This document shows positions 46,901 through 54,790 of a stretch of 64,000 bases of DNA, in pieces (within the stretch, counting starts at the first letter, position 1; every line of letters begins with the position of its first letter). The stretch lies in NCBI RefSeq assembly GCF_017168145.1, contig NZ_JADQTL010000012.1:62001-126000 (forward strand), read 5' to 3'. Under the pieces are notes generated by a model. It was not told the DNA's origin. It was given only the letters and a program-made list of their open reading frames with translations, and searched no databases. The DNA comes from Anaerovorax sp. IOR16 (GTDB lineage: Bacteria > Bacillota > Clostridia > Peptostreptococcales > Anaerovoracaceae). Position numbers and translations under genes: made by a program.

Positions 46901-46928
46901 CTGCCGGCTCACATGCCAGAACCGGCAG
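46901..46928 (-). other. Intergenic hairpin upstream of the corrinoid gene
   Basis: CTGCCGG (46901-46907) pairs with CCGGCAG (46922-46928), with a 14-base loop. No T run on the minus strand. It could stabilise the downstream mRNA, giving more corrinoid protein and MttB than UroD-type enzyme. Confidence 0.5.
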
Positions 46929-46971
46929 ATTACTAATTTAATTTATATTTAATTAAAATAGGTAACTTAGT

Positions 46972-48330
46972 TTATTTTTTTGCATACTTTTTTACTTCTG
47001 CAATCAACTCTTCCTTACTTGGAATAATGGAAATATACTTTGGCTCTCCATTAATGCACATAGTTGGAAGATTAGTTAATCCCATCTTCATTGTTCTTGC
47101 AATGTCTTCTTTGATGCAATATTTATATACGACATAGTCAGCAATGTCTTTAATCTCATCATAGTTGTCTGCAACAATATTTACCATATAAGTACAAGCA
47201 GCACACTGCTCCGGATCTAAAGTAAATAACTCAATTAGTACTTTATCCAAATTAGCATAATCCGGAATTTCTATTTCTATGTCATCAAAGCCGCCGCCTT
47301 CGTAATTTGCAACCATCTCACGAACTGCATCCGGTGTCTTTACCGCCTGTGCAACTGCAATTGTATTTTCAATTGGTGTATCATACGGCATATCACAGCC
47401 TGGGCTGATGATTAAGTTATGATGATCCATGCTATCCATCAAATCAATTACACATTTCATGTTATCTTGCTGAGTTCCATAAAGCATTGTTGTGGTAAGT
47501 GGAATGTTACCACCAATTGCAATGTTGTATTGATCTGTAACCTTTTTCGCAGTTACCATATCTACATTTTCGTCAACGGAAACTCCATCCGGATTCATCT
47601 TGCACATAGCTTCAATCTGCTTTGTTGCATTTCCACATACAAAGAAGCTAGAATATGCACCCTTGCTACGAACGAAATCAAATACAGCTGTAAAGCTTGG
47701 TGTCAAAAGCTTTTCAATATGTTTTGGAGAAATCTGACTTACCAACGGGTCAACAACTGCAATTACATCCATTCCAGCATCGATATACATTTCCGACATT
47801 TTGCATGCTACTTCACCACAAAATTCAAGCAGTTCTGTAACATATGCCGGATCGGAAATCATATCCATAAAGATTTCGCTTCCTCTTAAATGAGAAGCTA
47901 AGGTAAATGGTCCACAAATCAATCCATAAAGTGCAACATCATCACCAATTTCCGCTTTCACTCGACGCATAACGTCTAGAATCATTGGGATTCTTCCGGA
48001 TTCTTCATTAGGAATCTTGCATTTGCACGGAATTGCCTTTTCTCCGCTCAAAGGGTGTGATTTAACTGAAGGAGGATTGTTTTCTGCCCAAAGCAGATCG
48101 CAACCTAAAATTTCAGCCTCTACCTGAAGATCAAATAACGTTGTCATTCCATCTGGCACATAAAGTTTATATACTTCCATAAGTGCTTCAAATAACTTAT
48201 CGCCATCTCTCAAAACTTCTTCTGCAGTATAGTTCTTCAATTTACCAGCGTGTACCCCAGCAAAAGGAACCCAAGGAACTGCATCCGTTTTTTCATGCCT
48301 TAGAGTTTTAAAAATTAATTCCTTACCCAT
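46972..48330 (-). CDS. UroD-family methylcobamide:acceptor methyltransferase fused to thioredoxin-like domain
   Basis: 452 residues from ATG 48330 (MGKELIFKTLRHEKTDAVPW), set by AGGAGG. Residues about 1-345 are a uroporphyrinogen-decarboxylase-fold domain like MtbA/MtaA, with zinc-ligand candidates in FFVCGNATK and ISPGCDMPYDTP. It would move the methyl group from the corrinoid protein to a thiol or folate acceptor. Residues about 370-450 form a small thioredoxin-like domain with CAACTY and a cis-Pro-like NLPTMCING. Classical MtbA lacks this. It heads the methylamine operon. The acceptor (coenzyme M is unlikely in Clostridia; tetrahydrofolate is more likely) is inference. Confidence 0.85.
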   Translation of the reverse strand: MGKELIFKTLRHEKTDAVPWVPFAGVHAGKLKNYTAEEVLRDGDKLFEALMEVYKLYVPDGMTTLFDLQVEAEILGCDLLWAENNPPSVKSHPLSGEKAIPCKCKIPNEESGRIPMILDVMRRVKAEIGDDVALYGLICGPFTLASHLRGSEIFMDMISDPAYVTELLEFCGEVACKMSEMYIDAGMDVIAVVDPLVSQISPKHIEKLLTPSFTAVFDFVRSKGAYSSFFVCGNATKQIEAMCKMNPDGVSVDENVDMVTAKKVTDQYNIAIGGNIPLTTTMLYGTQQDNMKCVIDLMDSMDHHNLIISPGCDMPYDTPIENTIAVAQAVKTPDAVREMVANYEGGGFDDIEIEIPDYANLDKVLIELFTLDPEQCAACTYMVNIVADNYDEIKDIADYVVYKYCIKEDIARTMKMGLTNLPTMCINGEPKYISIIPSKEELIAEVKKYAKK

Positions 48331-48572
48331 ACATAACCTCCTTAACCTTTCCATATTTAATTGATTCAAATGATTCAAAATTTTCATTTTGTATTCCCTT
48401 ACAATTTAATTCTAGATTCTTTTATATAAAAGATATATTAGTTTTATAAGTAGTTTTGGTATTTTACTTTGATTTTGTCAATTTTTTATTGAAAACCATT
48501 TCCATTTCCCGTACAATAAACATAAGATTAGTTATAATTTTTAGTACAAATTATAGTTCGGAGGTGCCTTTT
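48331..48572. promoter_or_regulatory. Divergent control region of the methylamine operon and its regulator
   Basis: A/T-rich spacer between the minus-strand UroD-type gene and the plus-strand regulator. Two tandem TGATTCAAA repeats (48362-48379) lie just upstream of the operon start, a TATAAT (48533-48538) precedes the regulator, and a ribosome site GGAGGTG (48560-48566) sets its TTG start. The tandem repeat is a candidate AraC-type site. Confidence 0.5.
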
Positions 48573-49850
48573 TTGAAACACTATGTTGCTCCATCCCTTA
48601 CAAAACCAACGCTTCCCGATCTTTCTGACTATTTGAAAGATTCCATTACGTCTTTTTGCCAAATTTCAAGAATGCCGGTTACCTTTTATAATAATGAAGG
48701 TAACATTTTATGGGAATGCTGTCCGGAATGGAAACTTTGTAATTATTCCAATTTGTATTCTATGTCCGATACGATTTGTCGTAAAAACCTCATCTCATGC
48801 GCTAATTTTGCGGCAAAGCTAGGTGAGCCTTACATAAGCATATGTCGTATCGGTCTGATTCAAATTGCAGTATCACTAATAGTAGAAGGAAAACCCCTTG
48901 GCTGTTTTATCGCAGGTCCTATCATTATGGGAACCCTACGCGAAAGTACACTATCTACCTTACTTCAATTAAATGAGGTAGAAGAACAACAGGCATTAAA
49001 GCTCATGTTATTTTTAAAAGAAATGAAATCATACGCACCAAAGGAAATCAATCATCTTGCATTACTATTAAATAATTGTGTACTTGCTTCCATTGGTACG
49101 CATACTGACTATGCAAAAATGAATCAACAATATAAAGAGCAGCTTCGAATTGCGCAGGAATTACAAAATTATAAAAAACAAAACTCTCCAATGGAGTATC
49201 CGTTTGATATGGAAAACGAACTAATCCAAAAAACAAAAAACGGCGATGCTGAAGGTGCAATTGAAATTTTAAGCACTTTACTTGACCGTATTTCAATCTT
49301 AGAATCCGGTGATCTAAATGCCATTCGTACTAAATTTCTTGGAATTTATGCCGTACTTTCTCGTACCCTGTCGGAGCAGGATGCAAACTTCCATGAAACG
49401 GTTGAATTAGATTATGAGGATATGCACGAATTGAATCATGTAAACAATTTTAAGGAACTCGTTGAAGTTGCTGCCAGCTTTATTCGATTCTGCTGCAGAA
49501 AAGCTCAAAATTTTATTTACGATGGTAACTCAGCATTAATTTTAAAATCGCTGCAATATGTAAACCAGAACTTTACAAAAAAAATTGCTCTTCAGAACAT
49601 TGCTGAAGAGCTTCATGTAAATCCATCCTATCTGTCTATGTTATTTAAACAAGAACTGCATATGACCTTTTCGGAATATTTGAGTAAAATACGGGTAAAC
49701 AAAGCAAAGCATCTTTTATTAAAAACAAATCTTAGTATGGTTGATGTTTCCTTGCAATCCGGCTTTGAAGATCAAAGTTATTTTACAAAAGTGTTCCGAA
49801 AATTTGAAAACTGTACACCAAAAGATTACAGAAAGTTACATCAAAAATAA
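48573..49850 (+). CDS. PocR-domain AraC-family transcriptional regulator
   Basis: 425 residues from a TTG start six bases after GGAGGTG. The N-terminal half (about 15-200) resembles the PocR ligand-sensing domain, with Cys-rich WECCPEWKLCNY and CRKNLISCANFA, often found in regulators of corrinoid or C1 pathways. The C-terminal 100 residues are an AraC double helix-turn-helix (IALQNIAEELHVNPSYLSML; VDVSLQSGFEDQSYFTKVFR). It is divergent from the methylamine operon, which it probably activates. Confidence 0.85.
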   Translation: MKHYVAPSLTKPTLPDLSDYLKDSITSFCQISRMPVTFYNNEGNILWECCPEWKLCNYSNLYSMSDTICRKNLISCANFAAKLGEPYISICRIGLIQIAVSLIVEGKPLGCFIAGPIIMGTLRESTLSTLLQLNEVEEQQALKLMLFLKEMKSYAPKEINHLALLLNNCVLASIGTHTDYAKMNQQYKEQLRIAQELQNYKKQNSPMEYPFDMENELIQKTKNGDAEGAIEILSTLLDRISILESGDLNAIRTKFLGIYAVLSRTLSEQDANFHETVELDYEDMHELNHVNNFKELVEVAASFIRFCCRKAQNFIYDGNSALILKSLQYVNQNFTKKIALQNIAEELHVNPSYLSMLFKQELHMTFSEYLSKIRVNKAKHLLLKTNLSMVDVSLQSGFEDQSYFTKVFRKFENCTPKDYRKLHQK

Positions 49851-49866
49851 TAAATCCAATATCAAA

Positions 49867-49925
49867 GGAGCAAGATATTATTCCTATGAGTAATCATCAC
49901 TCGAATAAACTTTGCTCCCTTTTTA
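49867..49925. terminator. Long-loop terminator between AraC-type gene and activation protein B
   Basis: GGAGCAA (49867-49873) pairs with TTGCTCC (49912-49918) across a 38-base loop, followed by a T run on the plus strand and preceded by A on the other. Modest stem, but it lies where a convergent terminator is expected. Confidence 0.5.
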
Positions 49926-49931
49926 TATATT

Positions 49932-50651
49932 TTATGCCTGATTCATTTGAGATAGCTTCTTTGGATTATTTTTACAAAAGTGACAACCGCCAGAATTTCC
50001 TATGCAGTTTTGACAATCTGCTGGTGGAAGTACCCACTCATCCTCTACAGCAACATAAAATCCCGCACAAGATTTTAATGGAACCAAAAGACTATTTCCT
50101 TTAAGTTGCACACTAATTTTATCACCATCTAAAACTTCAAAAAAATTTCTCATCATCGTTACATCCATTCCGTAAAATCCTGGTCCAAAGGATGAGGAGA
50201 CTACAATGTCTGTACGATTCCATTTTTTGTTCACATATTCTTCTATTTTTCTTTGCAATAAATCCCTAGCGGTATCCACAAAAGATGTACCCCAAATATC
50301 TGCAAAAAGTTGATCTGAAATACTTTCGCTTTTTGTAAAGACTTCACCTACTGTTAAAATATAAGGAAAAATGGCCAATACTTTATCATGCTCTAATCTG
50401 GAAAAAGCATTGCACTGAAAAACAACTTTATCGATAGTCATCGAATCTTCTTTCAGTACCTCATTTCCAAATTCAGAAATCAAAGCCTGCATATGTATGT
50501 CTCCAACTCCCTCTTTTAAAATAGACTCAGCAATTTGCATCATTCTTACATGTTTATTTTGGTCAAAATTTAATCCACACGTCTGAATAAAATAGTTTCT
50601 AGCTTTATCAATTGCATCATTGGTTGCAAAAGAAATTATCTGTTGATTCAT
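49932..50651 (-). CDS. Methionine-synthase activation-domain-like protein (copy B)
   Basis: 239 residues from ATG 50651 (MNQQIISFATNDAIDKAR), with GAGGTGAG upstream. It shares with copy A the layout of a MetH reactivation domain: SSSFGPGFYGMDVTMM (about 160), VPLKSCAGFYVAV (about 200) and a C-terminal Cys cluster CQNCIGNSGGCHFC (about 219). It is divergent from a PadR-type regulator, which probably controls it. Likely role is handling corrinoid cofactor or corrinoid methyltransferases. Exact activity is not known. Confidence 0.72.
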   Translation of the reverse strand: MNQQIISFATNDAIDKARNYFIQTCGLNFDQNKHVRMMQIAESILKEGVGDIHMQALISEFGNEVLKEDSMTIDKVVFQCNAFSRLEHDKVLAIFPYILTVGEVFTKSESISDQLFADIWGTSFVDTARDLLQRKIEEYVNKKWNRTDIVVSSSFGPGFYGMDVTMMRNFFEVLDGDKISVQLKGNSLLVPLKSCAGFYVAVEDEWVLPPADCQNCIGNSGGCHFCKNNPKKLSQMNQA

Positions 50652-50764
50652 TATACTCACCTCACAATCATGTTAACAGACAATGCTACCTATTTTCAAT
50701 CAATTTATGTTATACTATTGTAAAATAATGAAATTTATTGTTGGCAAATGAAAGGAGATTTAAT
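50652..50764. promoter_or_regulatory. Divergent promoter region for activation protein B and padR
   Basis: A 113-base spacer containing a -10-like TATACT on the plus strand and a short palindrome-like TGTTAACA. Likely holds a PadR operator, but I cannot define it. Confidence 0.4.
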
Positions 50765-51187
50765 ATGAATTCTGCAAAATGTGCCTGTAAAGGTTCTTTT
50801 CTAGATAAATTTATTCAACCTTCCGTCTTGCTTTGTCTCTATGAAGAGCCTGCATACGGTTCTCTTATTTTTAAACGTATCATGGATAGAAATCCAGATA
50901 CGATTGATTCTATTGATCCAACAGGATTTTATCGTACCTTAAAAAAAATGGAGACAAGCGGTTTATTAAATTCTGAATGGGATTCTGTAGATAACGACTC
51001 ACAGAAAAGAAAAATATATTCCATTACTGAGGAAGGAAAATCTTGCCTCTTAAATTGGAAAAACACCTTATTTCACTACCAAAAAACCATTGATTCATTA
51101 ATAAATCAAATTACTGAAACTATTAATAATAACACTTTCGAAGATGATTCATTAAAATCCTCTACAAGCTGTTGTTGTAAAAAATAG
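50765..51187 (+). CDS. PadR-family transcriptional regulator with Cys-rich termini
   Basis: 140 residues from ATG 50765, preceded by AAAGGAG. The PadR winged helix is clear (SVLLCLYEEPAYGSLIFKRI; DPTGFYRTLKKMETSGLL; KIYSITEEGKSCLLNW). Both ends carry clustered Cys: MNSAKCACKG and STSCCCKK, which could bind metal or sense corrinoid or redox state. It is divergent from activation protein B. The stop is TAG. Confidence 0.85.
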   Translation: MNSAKCACKGSFLDKFIQPSVLLCLYEEPAYGSLIFKRIMDRNPDTIDSIDPTGFYRTLKKMETSGLLNSEWDSVDNDSQKRKIYSITEEGKSCLLNWKNTLFHYQKTIDSLINQITETINNNTFEDDSLKSSTSCCCKK

Positions 51188-51249
51188 AATATATAATATT
51201 TACTGCCAGAAATGTAATAAATAACGGATAGAAAATAGAATATTTTCTG

Positions 51250-51277
51250 TTGATTTTTTTGACAAATCTGTTATAAT
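51250..51277 (+). promoter_or_regulatory. Promoter of the tRNA-Val/tRNA-Arg unit
   Basis: TTGATT (51250-51255) and TATAAT (51272-51277) are 16 bases apart and end 12 bases before the first tRNA. Confidence 0.7.
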
Positions 51278-51289
51278 TATTACAGTTGT

Positions 51290-51366
51290 GGGCGGTTAGC
51301 TCAGCTGGTTAGAGCGCTTGCTCGACAAGCAAGAGGCCGTTGGTTCGAGTCCAATACTGCCCACCA
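51290..51366 (+). tRNA. tRNA-Val (anticodon GAC)
   Basis: 77 nt with encoded CCA. Acceptor GGGCGGT/ACTGCCC, D stem GCTC/GAGC, anticodon stem CTTGC/GCAAG, loop TCGACAA, variable AGGCC, T stem GTTGG/CCAAT. By this fold the anticodon is GAC, but position 33 would be C rather than the near-universal U. Confidence 0.88.
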
Positions 51367-51381
51367 GCCGAAAAGCAACTT

Positions 51382-51457
51382 GGGGCATTAGCTCAATGGA
51401 TAGAGTCTCAGACTTCGAATCTGCAGGTTGGGGGTTCGAGTCCCTCATGCCTCACCA
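51382..51457 (+). tRNA. tRNA-Arg (anticodon TCG)
   Basis: 76 nt with encoded CCA. Acceptor GGGGCAT/ATGCCTC (one G-U), D stem GCTC/GAGT, loop CTTCGAA with anticodon TCG, T stem GGGGG/CCCTC. The outermost anticodon-stem pair is a T-C mismatch. It lies 15 bases after tRNA-Val, same transcript. Confidence 0.9.
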
Positions 51458-51459
51458 AA

Positions 51460-51482
51460 AAACACACCAATAAGGTGTGTTT
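51460..51482. terminator. tRNA-unit terminator hairpin, left 23-bp copy flanking IS copy 2
   Basis: AAACACACC and GGTGTGTTT arms with a five-base loop directly after tRNA-Arg. A second copy with one base changed in the loop lies at 53071-53093, and only that one still has the T run. The same arrangement is seen around IS copy 1. Confidence 0.8.
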
Positions 51483-53070
51483 CAGACTGTAGACAAGGAT
51501 ATCTCTATCTTTGCCTACAGTTTTTTTTACATAATGTAATACATTTTATTGTATTTATGGTAAAATATATGTATAAATACATGGAGGTATTTGCTTTATG
51601 ATGGGTAAGAAAGATTTATTAGGTCGTGATCAATTTCAAATGGTAACCTTGAATTCTCTTGTTCCACAAGATCATATTATTCGTAAGATAGATACTGCGA
51701 TTAATCTCTCTTTCATTTATGACCTTGTAAAAGATTTGTATTCTGATGTGGGAAAAGAAAGCATCGACCCTGTCGTCTTAATTAAAATTACCCTCATTCA
51801 ATATACCTTTGGTATTCGATCCATGAGGCAGACCATTAAAGAAATTCAAACGAATGTAGCTTATCGATGGTATCTTGGTTATAGTTTAGAGGAAGAAATT
51901 CCTCACTTTTCTACCTTTGGTAAAAACTACTCTCGTCGGTTTCAAAATACTGACTTATTCGAACAAATCTTTCAAAGAGTCATTGCTGAAATTATGGAAT
52001 ATGAATTCATTAATTCAGAAAGCATTTTCATTGACGGTACACATATTAAAGCAAGTGCAAATAACCATAACAGTGAAAAAGAAACCGTTTTGGAATCCGT
52101 TAAATACTATGAAAAAGAACTAATGAAAGAAATTAACGAAGATCGCATTGAACGAGGAAAACAAGCTTGTAAAAAAAAACGGAAGCCAAAGAAAAGACAA
52201 AAGTAATCAAGAAAAGTACCGTAGATCCGGATTGCGGTGTATTTCATAAAGGAAAGCATAAGGTAGTATTTGCTTATGCTGCAAATGTAGCTTGCGATCG
52301 AAACAATTACATACTTGCTTTTCATACAAATCCAGGAAATGTACATGACTCAGTTGCATTCCCAAAGATTTATGAAAAAGTAAAAAGATATAAAGGTGTA
52401 AAAAATATTGTAATGGATTCCGGATATAAAACACCTGCAATTGCTAGAGAAATACTCAAAGATAAACGAATTCCTATCCTACCATACAAACGACCTATGA
52501 CAAAAAATGGTTATTTTAAAAAACACGAATATGCTTATGATGAATACTATGATTGCTTTGTATGCCCAGAAAACCAAGTGTTAAACTATACTACAACAAA
52601 TAGAGAAGGGTATCGGGAATATAAGAGTAAAGGAGAAATTTGCAAGAGTTGCCCTTCCTTATCAGAATGCACAGCAAGTAAGGACCATGTAAAAGTAGTC
52701 ACACGTCATATATGGGAAAACTACATAGAGCAATGTGAGGACATTCGTCATACTCCAAAGTATCGAGATCTTTACAAACTACGGAGTCAAACCATTGAGC
52801 GAGTCTTTGCAGATGCAAAAGAAAAACATAATATGCGTTATACACAATATCGAGGGATTCAGAAGATAGAAATGGAACTGAATCTTCTTTTTGCGTCCAT
52901 GAATCTAAAAAAACTAGCAACATGGATTCATAAATCTGAAAGAAGGAATCAAATGGCATAGAGATATCCTTTTATTTTTTCTTTTTTTAAAAGCTTTATA
53001 GAAAAAATAGAAAATACCTTGCAGAAATTATAAGAATATAAATTTAGCAAGGTATTTTGTCTACAGTCTG
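51483..53070 (+). mobile_element. Insertion sequence, IS1182-like, copy 2 (1588 bp)
   Basis: Ends CAGACTGTAGACAA inverted, as in copy 1. The two copies differ by one base in an A run and a few silent substitutions that I could see. It separates a terminator hairpin from its T run after tRNA-Arg, with a 23-bp duplication. Confidence 0.9.
51598..52961 (+). CDS. IS1182-family DDE transposase, in two frames (A9 tract)
   Basis: Same transposase as at 16061-17423. The first frame runs from ATG 51598 to TAA at 52204-52206 and includes the first catalytic Asp (FIDGTHIKA). The second frame covers the other Asp (VMDSGYKTPAIA) and Glu (QTIERVFADAKEKH) and ends with TAG 52961. The junction run has nine A (52171-52179), one more than copy 1. 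A -1 shift here joins the frames into about 454 residues. GGAGG lies upstream of the ATG. Confidence 0.75.
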
Positions 53071-53097
53071 AAACACACCTATAAGGTGTGTTTTTCT
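53071..53097 (+). terminator. Right 23-bp hairpin copy with T run, flanking IS copy 2
   Basis: AAACACACC/GGTGTGTTT arms followed by TTTTT. Probably the distal half of the original tRNA terminator after target duplication. Confidence 0.8.
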
Positions 53098-53110
53098 TTT
53101 TAATAATTAA

Positions 53111-53124
53111 AGGGACTCGAACCC
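53111..53124 (-). other. 14-base tRNA T-arm-like fragment
   Basis: On the minus strand GGGTTCGAGTCCCT matches the T arm of the nearby tRNA-Arg exactly but in the opposite orientation. No tRNA body surrounds it. Possibly a degraded tRNA or attachment-site remnant, or chance. Confidence 0.4.
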
Positions 53125-53214
53125 GAAAGGATTTAAAACACATTCTGTAATATTAAACATATATTATTAATATTTAATTCTTCAATTAATTAAATAATAT
53201 AAGGAGTATTATAA

Positions 53215-53772
53215 ATGTATAATGATTATGACGAATTCGGTTTTGTAACAAAAGCCCAAGAACCTATGCCAAATGTACCAATGCCTTCACCAAATTCTCC
53301 GTTAGTTTTACCAGGAGAACCGAATCCCTCAAATAAGCCTGGTCTTATCCCTATTTTCCAATATTTAAGCGGTGTTTATCAAAAATATTTAAAGGATGAA
53401 ACAAATATTGGATATCTTAAGGTTAATGTTATTTCTGCAACTGATTCCGAACCGATACCGAATGCAAAAATAACAATCAGTCAGCCACTTGGAAATAATT
53501 ATTTTATTTCACAAATCGAATTTACCGATCAAAACGGTGAAATACCACTAATTTCCTTACCTACACGAAGCGCTGAACTATCGCAAACACCAACATATCC
53601 AGTCCCTTATACAACTTGGAATTTAACAGCGGAAGCCAATGGATATTATGAGGTTATTTTGTATGATATCCCCATTTTTCCAGATATAACAACAGTCCAA
53701 TCTTTTAGTTTAAAACCAATTGAGAATAATCAAATAAAACCCATTGAAGAGATCTATGCAAGTCAAATGTAA
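53215..53772 (+). CDS. Beta-sandwich (carboxypeptidase-regulatory-like) protein, similar to SleC-type prodomain
   Basis: 185 residues, no signal peptide. After a Pro-rich N-terminus (VPMPSPNSPLVLPGEPNP), residues about 60-165 look like the transthyretin/carboxypeptidase-regulatory fold: GYLKVNVISATDSEPIPNAK, a TDQNGEIPLISLP strand and PYTTWNLTAEANGYYEVILY. This pattern resembles the N-terminal domain of clostridial SleC cortex-lytic pre-proteins and related spore proteins. AAGGAG precedes ATG 53215. A spore role is inference from the family resemblance. Confidence 0.6.
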   Translation: MYNDYDEFGFVTKAQEPMPNVPMPSPNSPLVLPGEPNPSNKPGLIPIFQYLSGVYQKYLKDETNIGYLKVNVISATDSEPIPNAKITISQPLGNNYFISQIEFTDQNGEIPLISLPTRSAELSQTPTYPVPYTTWNLTAEANGYYEVILYDIPIFPDITTVQSFSLKPIENNQIKPIEEIYASQM

Positions 53773-53778
53773 TTGTTT

Positions 53779-53826
53779 AAATCAGGGAAAGTCAATTTAC
53801 GATTTACCTTAATTGGCCCCCTGATT
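53779..53826. terminator. Bidirectional terminator
   Basis: AAATCAGGG (53779-53787) pairs with CCCTGATTT (53818-53826), with an inner GTCAATT/AATTGGC stem. It lies between the beta-sandwich gene and the convergent small ORF and is followed by T on the plus strand. Confidence 0.8.
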
Positions 53827-53860
53827 TATTTTCGTCATTTATTTTTCTCTGTTTGATTTT

Positions 53861-54016
53861 TTATCGTTTCTTATTCCATATTTGAATGTTTGAATCAATA
53901 ATTTTTTGTTTTTCTTCTTCAGAAATTGAAGTGATCTCTCCATTTTGAACTGCTCTTAACAGACCTTTTGACATAATTTGTCCAAGTTCTTTTGATGTTA
54001 AATTACCTAAATCCAT
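53861..54016 (-). CDS. Small protein, 51 residues, unknown
   Basis: ATG 54016 is preceded by GGAGGG, and the frame runs to TAA at 53861. The product starts MDLGNLTSKELGQIMSKG and ends IQIWNKKR; it is soluble, helical and charged. I do not recognise a family. The good ribosome site and clean frame support a real gene. It lies downstream of the two-component system on the same strand and ends near a terminator. Confidence 0.6.
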   Translation of the reverse strand: MDLGNLTSKELGQIMSKGLLRAVQNGEITSISEEEKQKIIDSNIQIWNKKR

Positions 54017-54103
54017 ACGTATCCCTCCTATCAAGAAATAGTATGTGTATGATAAAGTAAATTATACAAATAGAAGTCCAATAAACACAATCCCAAATCT
54101 TTT

Positions 54104-54790
54104 CTATCCCTTAAAACGATAACCAACGCCCCAAACGGTTTCAATGTATTGAACATCATCCATCTCCAGTTCAATCTTTTCACGAATTCGTCGAATATGA
54201 ACAGTAACTGTTGAAACATCTCCTAATGCATCCATACCCCAGATCCGATCAAAAATATGTTCCTTGGAAAAAACACGATTTGGATTTTCTGCCAAAAACA
54301 ACAGCAAATCATATTCCTTTGCAGGCATTATTTTTTCTTCACCGTTTACAAATACACGTCTTCCGTCCTTATCGATTTCGAGACCACGAACTTTTAATAC
54401 ACGATTTTGGTTGAATCCATTTCCAGTCAATCTTTCATATCTGGAAATATGACTTTTGACACGGGCCATAAGTTCATTTGGACTAAAAGGCTTTGTCATA
54501 TAATCATCTGCTCCTAGACCTAAACCTCGTACCTTGTCAATATCGTCCTTTTTCGCCGAGAGAAAAATAATCGGAGTATTTTTCTTTTCACGAAACTTCA
54601 CACAAAGCTCAAAGCCATCCATTCCAGGCAGCATAATATCAAGGATAATCAAAGCATAATCATTTTGAATTGCCATTTCCAAACCAGTGGCCCCATCATA
54701 CGCTACATCGCATTGATATCCATTAATCTCTAAATAATCCCGTTCCAGTTCAGCAATACTTTTATCGTCCTCAATTACTAATATTCTCAT
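54104..54790 (-). CDS. OmpR-family response regulator
   Basis: 228 residues. The receiver has the acidic pocket (IEDD), phospho-acceptor Asp in LIILDIMLPGMDG (about residue 52) and Lys in MTKPFSPNELMARV (about 100). The C-terminal winged helix includes STVTVHIRRIREKIE and VWGVGYRFKG. GGGAG precedes ATG 54790, which overlaps the kinase stop by four bases. It likely regulates the upstream ABC genes. The stop is TAG, with 16 in-frame codons to TAA. Confidence 0.94.
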   Translation of the reverse strand: MRILVIEDDKSIAELERDYLEINGYQCDVAYDGATGLEMAIQNDYALIILDIMLPGMDGFELCVKFREKKNTPIIFLSAKKDDIDKVRGLGLGADDYMTKPFSPNELMARVKSHISRYERLTGNGFNQNRVLKVRGLEIDKDGRRVFVNGEEKIMPAKEYDLLLFLAENPNRVFSKEHIFDRIWGMDALGDVSTVTVHIRRIREKIELEMDDVQYIETVWGVGYRFKG

